In this document: positions 1-13,178 of the stretch, one piece after another
How the letters are laid out: each line of letters begins with the position of its first letter
Numbering within the stretch: the first letter of the stretch is position 1
Source: Motacilla alba alba
Taxonomy: Eukaryota; Chordata; Aves; Passeriformes; Motacillidae
Reading direction: 5' to 3'
Length of the DNA stretch: 64,000 nucleotides
Assembly: GCF_015832195.1 (NCBI RefSeq)
Contig: NC_052017.1
Coordinates: 69,999,801 to 70,063,800 of the forward strand
Position numbers and translations under genes: made by a program
Notes under the pieces: generated by a model
What the model was told of the DNA's origin: nothing
Database searches by the model: none
Seen by the model: only the letters and a program-made list of their open reading frames with translations

Positions 1-3000
1 TCTACAATGAGATGAACTCTTTTCCTGCCATTATTCCACTGTAATTCAGAAAGGTCTTCTGACCCAAGTGTTTTGTAATACAAATAATCATGGATATAGC
101 TCTACTGGCCTGTAGCCAAAATCTGGTCTCCAGCACTCATCCCCTGTTCTCCTTGGAGACTTTAATCCTTCTCCACTGACTACAGAAGAGGTCTAAGGAG
201 AATAAATGTCCTTAAAGTTAGGTTTTGCTAATAATTCCTCTCCTTTCTTCCTTGCTGCTAGACTTTGCTTGGAAAACCTTTCAGTGTTACAGCCATTCAG
301 TTTCAAGATCAGCTCCATTATCACACCTTACACACACCGAAATTCTGTGCAGTATGTCAGTCCCTGCAATCCCCTCCTGCCTTATGGGATGTGCTCACCG
401 CGGACACTTGGTTCCCCTGAGCTTCATTAAGAGCAACATTACATTCATTCTCCCATTTGTTTCTACTCTTCCACTTCCAGAGATTACTGAAAGCACTTTG
501 GGATCCTTCTGGATCGAACACACCTTAAAAGATAACATATACAACACCTCACTGAGCTTCCAGGTGATGCTTTTCTGTAATTATGCAAGAGCTGCACAAA
601 TTCAGCTTCAATAATACCAGAACCTGATTTAGAGGCTTCAAAAGACAGTACTTGAATGCTATTCCAGATGCGTGGGCGATACCTAGTTTTCTGTTCTCAC
701 TCTTGGCTGCAATACTTCAATAACCATTATTAACTGAAGGCAGCAAGCCCAAAACAAGAACCACAGACTCTGTAAATTCCAGCAAAAGAAAAACAAAACA
801 AAACAGTGAAACTGTAATTTCTCTAAAACAAAAATCAAGAGCTTTAAGTCACCATTACACTTTAAAATCAGCTGAACTGTTTAGACATGCAAAATTAATC
901 AGCTGAGACAAAATACCAGGCTTCCGCTCCCGAACCATTAAGAGACACTGAATACACTGAAACCCACCCAGAAGTTAATTTCCAAAATGTCAACTAACCT
1001 CTAATAAGAAAAGGCACAAAAGAATAGGCTTTGCAGGGAAAGAGGAGGAGGAAAACTTTCAAGTGTTATCATCAAAAGAGCAAAAAAACTGGCTTCAAGT
1101 TTGCTTTGACCAATCTTCTGCTCTCACACTTGAGATAAGAAGCCATCAACAGCAAGAATGACCAGATATGACTTCAGAGCAAAAGGCCCAAATACTGAAG
1201 ATTTCGCACACACACAGAAAAGGAAGTCAAGTTCCGCATGGAAATCAGAGGTTTGTTTATGTTTGAGTATTTGTAATCACCACCAAAAGGAAGCTGTGTG
1301 TTTATTTTTAGGGATCTATTTTTAGTGAAAGCATTATCTCAACATTGTCATCTTATGGTATTAGGAGAAAAAATTGTTTCCTTGTACTAAACTTAGAGTC
1401 ACCATATTTCCTGTAAGTAAGGATCAGCTCAAAAAAAAGACCCACTAAAAAACAAGAAAATCTTCCTGGGTTCTCTTTCCTTGACTAGATGTGGAATCAA
1501 CTTTTCCCAGAGGCTAATGGTGCTGCTTAGTCTCAATGTGAAGAAACACAAATTGCTATTCACAAAGAAAATGAGCTTTGTTTAAAGGCTACTCTCAAAA
1601 GATGCTCACTGATGCTGGCAGTACACTAAACTAATTTTTAGGTCATATTAGAATAAAGACTCATTTTTCAGCTTCCAAGCTCAACTGGCATAAGAAACAA
1701 AACAACTACTTCATGGTCACCTTCACAGTGACCAGCCAACAGGTTCCTGACCTCCAACCTGCTCCCAACACACATAAAATCAGGCAGCCCCAAATCACAA
1801 TGGTACATTCAAACACATAGACTAAGACAATAAAGCTAAAAGGAAATGCCAGAAACCCCTAACTGCAACACAAATAGTCTGCTTGTTGTACACAATAATC
1901 TGTAGAATGACCACAGGTGATAACCAAGAGCGAAAAGTAAAAGCAAAAGTGCTACTCTAGAAATTCAAATTGCACAGAAAGTAAAATTCTCCACAGTATT
2001 CCTCGAGAAGGTGGTTATCCATTGCTTAGCGGGCTTAACAGACACTTGGAGAGGAGACAGTGCACCCAGTGACATAAAAGTTGTCAGCACTTTAACAAGT
2101 AACATCCCAAATATCTTAAAATAAACCACTTTATCCTTGCATATGATTTTTCCCTACACTCACCATTGGGGCTGCTCTGTAATCAAAGCTCTGCAGAAAG
2201 GTATTCTGAGCCCATTTTGACCAGTAAGCATTAGAAAAGGCTGTCCCTAATGCCTCCAGAAACAACTGAAGCTTGGTAATAAAAACCACTGCAGTGATGA
2301 ACTCTGTGAAGACAGCTCATTACGGTATCCAGAAATACATATGAAATAGGTCAATCACCTAGAGGGCAAGTCAAGGCAAATACAATGTAGGGCTAACTTA
2401 ACAATGAGATTCGTGGCTTCAAGTCTTCCTTACAGACTGGAACTGTATTTTGTATTGAAAAGCTCTGCAAAGTCTGTGTTCCACAATGAAGCTGGTGTGG
2501 AAGTTTCTCACGCAACTTTTCCTGGTTGATCATGGCTGACAGGAGAAAGACAAACACTAACATCTGAAAGTATGTGAAATCAAGATGAAGCTATATGCAC
2601 AAGTGGATATACCTTATTTCCCATCACTTTAACTAATGAGCAGAATCTTCGTGCTGAAGGAAAAAGCAGTCCCACGGTTGATGATCTATCCCTGTCTCAA
2701 AGGTGGATGAAGCACAGCTGAAAAGCAGGTACATCTTTAGCAGTAATGCTCAATTGTTGCTTACTGCATTTCCTCAGCACAGTTTCTGTAAAACACATCC
2801 AAAAACTAATTGTCTTCATCTCCTATTTTGGAAATCATTTTGCAGAACTGCAGTCAAGGTCAGGGATTATTTTCTAAATTCTGTACAATTTATATATATA
2901 AATGTGGTCTGTAGCACCAAGCATGTGGTCAGAACTCAAAACCTTTTCTCCTCATCAAAAGTAAATATCATATCACTAGACTTACAGATCAGCTTTACAG

Positions 3001-6000
3001 GGCTCACACTCCCCTTTTTACAACAGTCTTTGTACACAATTGTCATATTTGTACTGAAAAAATAATTAGAAGACTGAGGTAGATGGTCAGAACTAGATAA
3101 CTTTAGAGAAAACAAAAGCAACAAGCCAAACTAGTAATTTTGCACTGCTGCTTCAGGTAGATCTCTACACAAGTTGAGGAAAGATGGAGACTATAGCTGT
3201 AGAGGCTCCTGCATTACTTACTTGTATAGTATAAGCTAAATTCTAATCTGCTCTTATTTTCTGCTAGCTTCACAGTGCAAGTAAATGTATGAAGAGAGCA
3301 TTCTGCACTGACATGAAAGGAATAAGGCCAACACGGCAGCACGCCCTTCTCAGTTGAATTTGCTATTCTTGCTATTTTTACCATGTTTTAAACATAATGT
3401 ACACTGACATCATCTCTCCTTTTTCACAGGCTACAGTTGTTTGGAACACCACATGCTTCCACGACAGATATTAACACAGAGATGACTGAAACAGGGAAAA
3501 GAAAATATAAAAGCCCACAAGAGAAAACTCTTAAATTTTGTAGGTTTTAAATCCTATTTTTGGACATTCCTTTTATTTTCAACAGCAGGCCTCTTTTGTG
3601 TGTAGGCATCTAAGCCCCACATGACAGCTTATTTCCAGCAACAGCTGCCCAACTCTGGTCGATGGTGTGCAGACACACAAGGCTCTGTGCCTGTACATCT
3701 CTCCCTACCTACACAGACACGCACTGTTCACAGCCCTTGTCCCTCATCACCTCTCTTCCTCAACCTGCCCCACAGAACCAAGCACTAAGAAAGAAATAAT
3801 GGTCACATGAAGCTGTTGACACACTTCCTGCTCTCCTGCAGCCAGGAGGGGAAACAGAGGTTCTGTGGGGTCACATAACTCATCCCAGCATGCCCACTGG
3901 GGCACACTATTTCCAAGAAGATAAAATTCTGTAATGCATCCTGGCATAAGCTCTGCAATACTGAATTTCCAAGGCAGACCTTGACACCCCATTTTAACTG
4001 CATGCCTTGGAACATAGAGGACTGCTAATCTTTTTATACTCCACCCAAACCATCCATGTCATGAACTGTGTCATAGGCAACGCTCACAACAGAAATTTCA
4101 CATGTTGAAAAATTGCTAGGTTTAGTTGTCAGAAGCATCCAAAAGCAGACCACATCCCAAATAAAAGCCTCACAACAGCAAATCCCACCACTCTCTAACA
4201 TCATATGCATAACACCTCTCTCTCTTCTACATTAAGGATGCAGCTTTTTAGCTTTTGGAAGTGGCAAATAAGGAAGCCCCTCATCACGTCCTCCTCACTG
4301 TAAGAACACACATTCTTTGCCCTGTCCTTCTGCATTTGACATTCAAGTAGCAAACAGTGGCAGATTCGCTGTGCCAGCGAATTGTGCCAGCTCCAGAACC
4401 ATCATGACAACTTTATGCAGACAAAATTCTTTAAAGCTGTGAAGATGTTCCTTTCTTTCCCCTCTGCTCCCCCTTCCCAGTTGCATAAGCTTACTTTTCA
4501 ACATTTGGCAAGAAAACGAATGCATTAGATCACAAAGGACCAAATCTGTTGCTGTTGTTTTCCTTTTAAGCTTCCTTAATTAGCCCTCCAGTTTTTGGAA
4601 AGTAAAAGGAAAGAAATGTACTGTGGTATAGAACTATCAATATTAACGAACAAGACAGATCTCCAGCTTTTAAAAATATTCTGTTTGAGACTAAATCACT
4701 GTATCTAAAAGTGGCCTATTTGGAATAAGTATGTCACCAAGTTCAATATTTAGGTCAGTATTTGTGCAATAATTGTAGTCTGTCCTGAAAACAGAAGTTC
4801 TGTTCACCTCAGGACACATACATATAGGAAAATCAATCCTAACAGCTATTCACCTTCCAAAAATTTACAGAGGCAGAACACAAGAGCGGTCTTGGCTATG
4901 ATAGATTCCACCGTTAGAATGAATCTGATTATACAGGAGCAATGCTTATTTTTAATTAAATTAAACCCCAGTCTCCACAAACACAAATTCAAATCTTTTC
5001 TAGCATACACATATTTATTGCAGGAGTGATACATTAGGATTTGTCTCATTCTGAACCACCACTAAAAAGTCAACATTGCCAATATTCTGTGGGGAGAAAG
5101 ACTGCAGAGCAAGCATTCTTTGCAAGCCTCCTTTCAAGATTGAGCTTGTTATTTAAAACTTAAAATAACATCATCTTCTAGCTCTTCTGAAGTATACAGA
5201 AGACAGATATGATTTATTTTTTCATCGTTAAAAACTGATTTGAGCAATTTTATTGAAATATTTTACCAGGGATTTCCTTCCACATTAAAAATGATAATTA
5301 AAGCTTTCATTATATTAAGTAAGAATCAGAAGCCTCAGTTTTCAGCAGCACATATCAGGAGCACAAAGGAGAAGAACTACTCTGAAGAACTACCACTGAA
5401 TATAAGTTAACACAAATGTCACTTTCAGAACAAATGTCATTAAACAACATCTATATTTAAAATACAGTCTTAAATATTATTCATAACAACTCACAAAAAT
5501 GCAAGTACTGTATACAACACCAGTATTAGGGAAGAATCTGTAAGCACCATATGACCTAGCCCATAGCAAGCAACTAGAAGCGAAGTTTCAGAGCCATAAT
5601 ACCTCCCTTCCTAAATGTGCTTGCTTTTAGAAACACAGTGCTTTATGCAGGATTTTCTTAATTAGCATGATTGTTTCAGCAGCTTTGAACTTGATTAGTT
5701 CCCAAACACCTGAGGCAGAATACTTTATATAAATGTTGGGGGTTTTTCCCAGAGTAAGAATGTTAGTTTGCCTGAACTACAGAGCTGAAGATTCAACTTT
5801 TGTCATTGCTTTATACATGTAAATCAGGTGTGGTGCACCATATAATTAAGCACTTTGACACAAACAGCACCAGCTGGAGGAAATCTGAGTTACTTTTGCA
5901 GCATTACTGGTTTCCCTGTTTCTGTTCTTCAGAAACAATGTTACTGTGCAGCACTTCCCACACGACTGGCTTGCATACAATCCTCCTTGTCTCTGTTTTT

Positions 6001-7771
6001 TCTGTCTCAGGACAGGAACCCCGAACATCAAAAAAACAACTTGAAGTAGCAAAATACCAGTGGAAAATCCATGAATGCAGAAAGCCTATTTTCAGGTTTG
6101 AGGGCTGGGGAGTTGGGGTTTAAAATGCCTTTATTTTTCATCGAAGCATGTTTTACCAACCAAAAGAATAGCATAGAGAGTTTCTTATTTTCTGACCGTC
6201 TGAAAAGACACTTGAAACTATTTATTTTCTTTCTACACTTACATAAGAATGGGAGGTTATCATGAGTGCATGGGGATATGTTCTCATGCTGGCTATCATC
6301 CCGATGCTGTTAGTCATTTGGGTGAACCAGAGAGAAAGAGAGAAGCACAGCATGGCACAGAACAAGCTTAGGCTGCCAGTAATTCAGAGGGGCTTTCTGG
6401 CCATTTATCTCTAGTTCTGAAGTTCATTGTTTTCCACTGTTTTCCTCGCTCATTAGATTTGCCTTTCATTTATCTGATGTCAAACCCTCTGGAGATGAAA
6501 GGACACTAGTGTCCTAGAGACAGCCCCAAAGCGGCAAGGACTCAAAAACCTGACAGACCGTGCCTCACCATCTCATAAAACATGCCTTGAGGATTTTTAC
6601 CTTGAGGCTTAACAGACCTAAGCAGATATGCCAGAACAGCTTCTTTGAAAAAATTTTTAAAACTTACTAGGAAAAAAAAAATCTAGAAGACATTTTAAAT
6701 GATGCATGTGCTAGAAGGTGCATTAGTTACTGTTTGAAGAAAGTTGGACAACCAATCAAACCTTTTTAAAAGCCCACAGTCTAGGCTGTATCATTGTAAT
6801 CGGCTGGATAATATATTATTGCAATCTAAAGACAAAACAGATCTAGTGCTACATGAGTGTCTCCAAGTACTGCTACATAAAAATAAGTTGCTTTTACTTA
6901 GTAAAGAGCATGGAGAGTCCTACCAAGTACAAAACTAATGAACAGTTTAGGGCCAACTACAAAACAGAACAGAGCATGCTGACAGCACAGTAAAAAAAAC
7001 TTCAGTTGTAGTAAGTATGAAAAATATAGTGGTTCAAGATATACAAAGCTTTAGCAAGAAAAGTGGCAGGGATTAAGAGATAAAACAGACAACTGCAAAA
7101 ATAGCTTTCAACAAGAGAAAGTGGAACTGAAGAGTTAAACGAAAAAATGCAGGCCCTAAATTCCTATTGTGCTCTAAGCCCAGTATAAAATTTACTTTAC
7201 AAACTTTACAAAGGTTTTAGTTAGTAACCTTTTTTCACTGACAGGAAATTATTTGCTTATTACAAATAACCTAAAAATCAAATAGTTATTAAACTAGAGA
7301 GAGGTTCAGCAACACTTCAAAGCAGGAAAAAAATCCTTTATTCTAGCAATTTAATATTTAGGTTCTATGTAACGAATGAATTTTAAAAACCCTGACATTA
7401 ATTTAGGTTTTAATAACACTGAAAAAAAGCTTTTTAACTGAAATGTTGAGAGTTGTATTTGTCATCCTTGTTGTTATAATGATGTCAGCAGATCCATCCA
7501 CCTGATAAGAAAATGGAAGAAGTTCAGTATAGCACTTTGCTTACACAACTGCAGTAGAAAGAAGTGTTGGTGTAAATGCAGGAAAAATTCACCTCCCTAT
7601 TGCCTGCTACCGTGAGTTCTCAATCTGAGTATTTCCATGTAACACGAACAGCAGCAACAGCAGTTCTTGAAAATCAACCTAGAAGAGGAACAGTCTTGCT
7701 GCATGGAGAAGACTGAACTGGGGGAAACTCTCCAAACATCCCATTCACACCAGAGTTAGCAGCATTCTCAC
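1..7771 (-). other. PHLPP1: PHLPP1 intron (partial), 3' of the second visible exon
   Basis: This is the intron that begins at the gtgag donor at 7771 and runs out of the window at position 1 without reaching another exon that I could recognise. The expected next exon should start in phase 0 and encode the linker and first leucine-rich repeats; I looked for it on the minus strand and did not find it. The stretch is AT-rich unique sequence with short homopolymers and no clear CR1 copy. Open frames such as 206-614 and 3747-4015 have no recognisable domain or splice context. Confidence 0.8.
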
Positions 7772-7897
7772 CTTTGATGCTTGTCGCAGCCATCGCAGAT
7801 ATTCAGTGAAGTTATCAAAACAAATGTAGTAGGTCTGGCTTTGAGGTCCAGAGGAGCTAAATGCTAAACAGTGCTGGTGCTTTTTCACTTCTTCCAC
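7772..7897 (-). CDS. PHLPP1: PHLPP1 internal coding exon (C-terminal part of the PH domain)
   Basis: This exon is 126 nt, exactly 42 codons, with phase 0 at both ends. On the minus strand it begins after the acceptor ctctgctgtag (AG at 7899-7898) and ends at AAAG followed by a gtgag donor (GT at 7771-7770). It joins the previous exon so that GGK runs straight into [10 protein letters not shown]. The following residues include [17 protein letters not shown] and [13 protein letters not shown]. The last segment is the C-terminal alpha helix of a PH domain with its conserved tryptophan. From memory of the family, [18 protein letters not shown] is the PHLPP1 form, while PHLPP2 diverges strongly at these positions, so I assign PHLPP1. 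At 126 nt it is easily missed by ORF length cut-offs. No in-frame stop is present and nothing suggests a pseudogene. Confidence 0.93.
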
Positions 7898-9917
7898 CTA
7901 CAGCAGAGACAAAACTGTGAGTCAACCAGAATCAAAACTCTCTTTGCAGAACTCCCCAAGGCAAAGTTAAAGTGTGCCCAAGAGCAGATCATCAAGTAGA
8001 GCCGGACTAACCATCTCAAACACCCAAGCTGAATCTTGGGTGTCAAATATTCATGAAACCTACACAAGCAGGAATGAGAAAAGAAGGACAGAACTAACAG
8101 AGAAAACGACCAAGAACATAAACATTTTAATAGAAACTGAACACCATAAAAGGTTTGCCAGTGAAACACATTTAAGGCTGTTTTTATCCAACCTAAAAAA
8201 ATACAATTTTTACTCCCCGGTTATTAAAAACAGGCTTAACAAAATGCTTCTCTTAGAGCCCAATTAAATTCTTTGGCATTTCTCAACTTGTTAAAAAACA
8301 CCCAGAGTACATCATTCTGCTACCATACACGAGAAGTCCCACACAACTTATGGTCTCAATGTCTCAGTACAGCATTTTGGAAAGCCTTTGCAAACCAGGA
8401 AGTGCAGAGTATTTATGGGGATGAGGAAGAATATTTTTTGAGCAATAATTTAAAAAACACTTAGTTCTGTGCCAAGCACCCTCCTCCCAAGCTTTGTCAG
8501 CAGAAGCCCAGTACATTTTTCTGAGCTTAGTTATCCTTTTCTTTTAAAATTTGTTGTCAACTTTCTGCTTAACACAGTCTGCATGTTTTATATCACATAA
8601 GGCATTTCTGTGCAAAAGCTGCTTAGAAATTCCACATTAAGCAATTAAAATCGTACATAATCTTTTCCCTTTTAAAATTAAAAGAAAAAATATTGAGATG
8701 AAAATAACATTTATCTCAAAGAGAAGGCTGATGGGAACCTTAATCATGTCCTTTCCAGCAACCTACAGCCAGGAATACAATTCACTCTCCAGAGTGATGC
8801 CAAAAGAGGACAATGATTCTACTTCAGTATCTCCCAGGAAGAGCTGGAGAATCATGTGAAGAATCATAAAAGAGGCAGGAAAAACAGATCATAGAAGGCA
8901 GCTCTGCTTTTCACACTGCTAGTATAGAATATTAATGAATCAACTCTAGTCTGCATGTATCATACTGTGAAGCTTGTTTCTCTCCAATTAACTCTTTAGA
9001 ATTCAAGTTACCAGTACGTAAGGTAAAGGAGGATTACTTGAAGGTGCAAATTCATCCTCAAGATTATGACTCTCTTACCATTATCTCAGTTAAACAAGCC
9101 AATAAATGTTTTCTTAAACAGTACTTAGGTTAAAACAGCAATGTTGTAATCTTACTGTCTTCACTAGTTTCCCAGAAGAGTTAAGGTTGGAAGGGACCTC
9201 TAGAGGTCATCTGGTTCAACCCCCTGCTCAAGCAGGTCCACCTAAAGCCAGTTGCTCAGGACCACGTACAGATGGTTTTTAAGTATCTCCAGGGGTGATA
9301 GATATGCCATCACCCATCTGGGTAACCCATGCCAGTGCTCAGTCACCATTCCAGTGAGAAAAAAATAAATTTCCTTGTGTTCAGTCTGGAACTCCTGAGT
9401 TTTAGATGTAATCTATCAGAAAAAAAGTCTGGTTTCAGCTTTTCACAAAGAAAAATGTTTGTTGCTGTTAGCTTACAACAGACCACTACTCATACAATGC
9501 TGAATACTCAGAACTCCCACGATGTTCAGAATAAGCCCATGCCCTTACTTATTAATTTTCAGAACTTAAGAATAACTCAGCATGGATAAAACCTGGATGA
9601 GGAGGAACAGCAGAGATCATACACAACAGACCTGCATGTGTCCTTAGGCTGTATGCTACTGCATATATAAACCACTGAACACTGCACACAAGAAGACGAC
9701 ACTGATTGTGCATCCATTGCTTTTCTTTGTAGTTTTAATTCAAACATTCTAAATTGTTAAATATGACCGACCATAATCAAAAGTCATTTATGTACTTTGA
9801 AAATCCCACTTATAGAAACAAGCTTTTGGAGGATCAGAATCACCCTAATTGAATGCATCTTCTCTTCATAAAGAGACACGGGCTAACCAAGCAAATAAAT
9901 AAAATAAAATAACTTAC
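7898..9917 (-). other. PHLPP1: PHLPP1 intron between the two visible exons (2020 bp, phase 0)
   Basis: The donor is gtaagt at 9917-9912 and the acceptor is ctgtag ending at 7898. The intron falls between codons. It holds one CR1 3' end at about 9176-9405. The rest is AT-rich unique sequence. Plus-strand ORFs here (7974-8267, 9329-9589) are chance frames; the second runs through the CR1 copy. Confidence 0.85.
9176..9405 (-). mobile_element. CR1 LINE fragment, 3' end
   Basis: On the plus strand this reads as the reverse complement of the CR1 3' end: gttggaagggacctctagag, then ggtcatctggttcaaccccc, a 'ccagggg' block, 'catctgggtaacccatgcca' and 'cagtgctcagtcacc'. It then passes into the protein-coding tail near 9360-9405. 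It is truncated at its 5' end, as is usual for CR1, and lies inside the 2 kb PHLPP1 intron in the same orientation as the gene. Divergence is moderate, and the terminal ATTCTATG-type octamers are not preserved. Confidence 0.9.
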
Positions 9918-10114
9918 TTTTCCACCAATTAAAGGGAGGACATGCATCTTTCCAGTCTGGCTTTCTTTTACTGATGAGACAATTAGGCATGTTCCACAAA
10001 GGATAGCTTGGCGTCTTGTCCATCTGTTGACTGGCAAATGTATTTTCCCTTTTCGAACATTGTACATTCCTGAGAGCTGAATCCGTTCAGAGCTGCCAGT
10101 GCTGTGGGGCTTTC
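9918..10114 (-). CDS. PHLPP1: PHLPP1 internal coding exon (first part of the PH domain visible here)
   Basis: This 197-nt exon is read on the minus strand. It starts after a strong pyrimidine tract ending in tttctatttcag (AG at 10116-10115) and ends at a gtaagt donor (GT at 9917-9916). The first two bases finish a codon split with the upstream exon (phase 1 intron), and 65 whole codons follow, ending on GGK. The peptide contains [13 protein letters not shown], then [22 protein letters not shown] and [14 protein letters not shown] recognise these as the basic and beta-strand core of the PH domain of the PHLPP phosphatases. In this family the PH domain lies upstream of the leucine-rich repeats and the PP2C-like phosphatase, and supports membrane-proximal action on AKT and PKC. 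The ORF continues past the acceptor for about ten more codons, but that is intron sequence. PHLPP2 is similar across this exon, so the choice of paralogue rests on the next exon. Confidence 0.93.
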
Positions 10115-12893
10115 CTGAAATAGAAACAAAAGCATCCACTTAATCACAGAAAATCTTTGCCTCTTTCACTCAAGTCATCCCGAGACTTGATCAAGAAAAT
10201 TTCAAGCTACAAACTGCAGCATGGCAAATGATGTACAGCTTCAAAACCATGCAAGCAGGTAATTTGATATTAGCTTCAGTACAATCTTTTTCCATAGGTA
10301 GAAGGATATGACAGGTTATCATGAGGAGCCCGTCACATTAAATAATAACCACGGAAGCACCAATTAATGGTATCAGCCATCTCTCTGGAACCTGGAAATC
10401 AAATGTTCATCCGCAACAATAAGTAATTGGTTCCTGTTGAGTTCATAAGGCATGTGGTAACTGCAGAAGGGGGTGATGTAGCGCATATTCACCTGTATCT
10501 TTGCATTTCCATGTCTCTACTGGCTATCCTTCAGGGTGTGGTTCAAACAGCTTCAAAAGCTTCCCAAAGAACACAGGTCCTACCTCCCCCAGCCCACACT
10601 GCTCAGTCCAAACCCCACAGCAGAGGCAGCACACTCAGCCATTACGTTAGCAGGGGCAACCTACATGAAAGCCCCTGAAAACCCTGCTTTGGTGTGAGTA
10701 AAAATTCAGAAAGAGTGAAGCTATTTTGTCCACATTACAATGAATTCACTATTTTTGGTAACCCCGATTACTAGAATAACTACCAATTAGACCAAATCTG
10801 TTAAATTACTTTAAATGTCTCAGATTCTACTAATCTAATCTATTAATAAGATTCTACTCTACAGAAAACATCACGAGCAACAGCAACACAAAGACAAGCA
10901 TATCTCACTCTGCTCTTTCAGGATATAAACAGGAGGCATAATTTACTCATTCTAATCTGATTTATCTACAACAAGTTACCCTATCAAACCCTAAACAGTC
11001 CAGCCCAGATTTGAGTCATCCAAATACATCTAAGTATCTTGCAAACAGAGACAAGAGCTAATCATGTTCAGGTTAAACCAGTTCAAATTTATGTAAGAAC
11101 ACCAGTGTTGGTGAACCCTGGGAGGGAGCTCCCCTGGATAAACAAACCAAAGGGTATGTTAATTTCAAGTAGCTTCCCCATCACGATAAAAGATAAATCA
11201 CTAATTTCCCTGCACTAATATTTACCAAAATTCCTAAATACAAGGAATTAATAACTCATTAGGACTCCAGAAAAGCAAAGAGTTTATTCTAACACTAATA
11301 TTTCAGAGCTGTGCCTACTGATCTCCAGCAGTGACAAGGGCTGCACATTATTATTTCAACTTGCTATTATTCCTGCTTGCATGACAGCTCATTTGTCTCA
11401 ATGAGTCTGCCCTTGCCTTCAAATTATCTACAGAAAGATAGAAGACACCTACCACATGCCCTATCCACTGCCATTCTCTCACCCCTGCCTAGCCCATGCC
11501 AATTCTTGTCCTTATCTTTAAAAGCAGCCTTTTTGAATCTTCCTGCCAATTTAATGAGCCAACACTTGGCACAGTTACCCTCAAGCCTTGCTCTGCTCTA
11601 ATAAACACTAGCATTTAGGCTACCAATGTCTGCCAGTTTGGATCTGCAGGAACATCACTGTTGCTTGAAGCTGAAACACTGAAACTTTAATGCCCACAAG
11701 GTATCAGCATCAAATTCAAAAATAGGTACTCCAAGAAAGCAGTAGTTACACTGCCAAGCAAATTCATATCCAACCACAGAAGCTGAGGATTAACTCTTTG
11801 TCTGACAGAGGAAATGGGACACCCATTCCATGCAAAGCCACAAGACAACTGATAGAGAATACAAGTGAGTAAATTAGAGCAACGCAGCCTTAGCAAACAC
11901 AAAAACTGAATCAAACACTACATCTGGAATATGAAACATTTAGTTCTTAAAGTAACTGAGAATTTATCTAACCTGTGCAAAATACCACAGAGCATTGATT
12001 AAAGAATTAACACACACAAACAACCACATCTCTGTAATGGAGTAAAAAGTGCTTGATAGCACAACTGCACAAGAAATAGCTGTCAGGGACGTGTGCAGTT
12101 GCACCTCTAAAATTTTGTTTTATGATCATCTTCCCAGGTCTGTTTTCTGACTGTGGGCTCTCTAACTTCCCAGCAAAAGTGGAACATGCTGCTGATAGAA
12201 ACCCCTTAAGACTGAAAGGCATAAACTCAATCCCTTGGGAAGACAAGCTCATTTAGCATTTCAACATAACCAAATGCAACTTTCACAAACATTCAGGAAC
12301 AAAGGGCATAATTTGCACTTAATCTGGGCAGGCCTGTGTCCTGGAAAACACCAAACCTCAGAAAATTTTTAGGAACATTGTGGAGAGCAAAGAGTATGAG
12401 CTCTGGCTACAGTGCTGCAGCCAAGAAGCTTGGTGGGAAATACAACAGTATTCTGGGACAATCAAGTAGTAGCATTATACTGCCTAGTCCCGTGGTAAAA
12501 AGACTCCACACTAGGTACTCACACTTCACAAGGAGTACTGAAAAACTTGTCTTGGAAAAAGTTACAGGGGAAAATAAATTCAGATGCCTGAGAAATCTGC
12601 TTTCTAGGACCAGACCCTCTTGGACTAAGTACATTATGTTAGGCACAGCTGGACCTGTAAAACTACTCAGATGTCTCTAAAAAGTAGCTCCTAAAATTTC
12701 ATGTAAATTCTCAGAGTTTGTAAGTCACAAGATACAGCAACAATTAATATAATTAGTAAAGGTTTACTAAAAAACCATGAAGAGAGCTATCACTAGAAGT
12801 ATTGCTACTAGATATGAACTGTATTTTCTCTCGAACTTCATATCTGGCTAGAAAATGACTGGAATATGAACCTTCAGTTACTCCTACAAATAC

Positions 12894-12928
12894 AAAAAAA
12901 AAAAAAACACCAAAAAACCCAAAAAACC
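12894..12928 (+). repeat. A-rich / AC-rich low-complexity tract
   Basis: A run of 14 A (12894-12907) is followed by caccaaaaaacccaaaaaac-type sequence. Confidence 0.9.
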
Positions 12929-13100
12929 TTTAAACTCAAAGGAACCCTTCAAAGGATTTAAGGTGCTTTTTCCCAGCAAGTACTGTCCTCTGCTAAGTGA
13001 AAGCCAGAAGGTTCTTGATGAGAACATACAGAAATAAACACAGGACCAATTTCATTAAAGCAAATGGGTTCTCTCTTCCATTTCTTGTCTACTTCACTAC

Positions 13101-13178
13101 ATAACCAACCATCTGGTTGCACCAGATGATCTTTCAAGGTTTCTTCCAACCTGGGCTCTTCCCTGATTCTGTAACTTG
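13101..13178 (+). mobile_element. CR1 LINE 3' terminal fragment
   Basis: The block 'accagatgatctttcaagg', then 'tttcttccaacc' and 'cctgattctgtaac', matches the last roughly 60 bp of CR1 in forward orientation. This is the 'agatgatctttaaggtcccttccaaccc' end followed by the ATTCTRTG terminal repeat. Only the extreme 3' end is recognisable. The upstream limit is uncertain. Confidence 0.75.

Noticed and set aside
206..614. Overlapping 74- and 129-aa plus-strand open frames
   Set aside because: No recognisable domain, no splice context, two frames overlapping; composition is that of translated AT-rich intron.
7480..7506. Minus-strand 'ttttcttatcag' followed by an open stretch, looking like an acceptor for another PHLPP1 exon
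   Set aside because: The reading after the acceptor (VDGSADIII) does not match the PHLPP linker or leucine-rich repeats, and a stop follows soon.
7974..8267. 97-aa plus-strand frame in the 2 kb intron
   Set aside because: Antisense to intron, charged but motif-free, ends without any gene signal.
12336..12680. 114-aa plus-strand frame
   Set aside because: No motif recognised; a 79-aa minus-strand frame overlaps it; no flanking splice or promoter signal.
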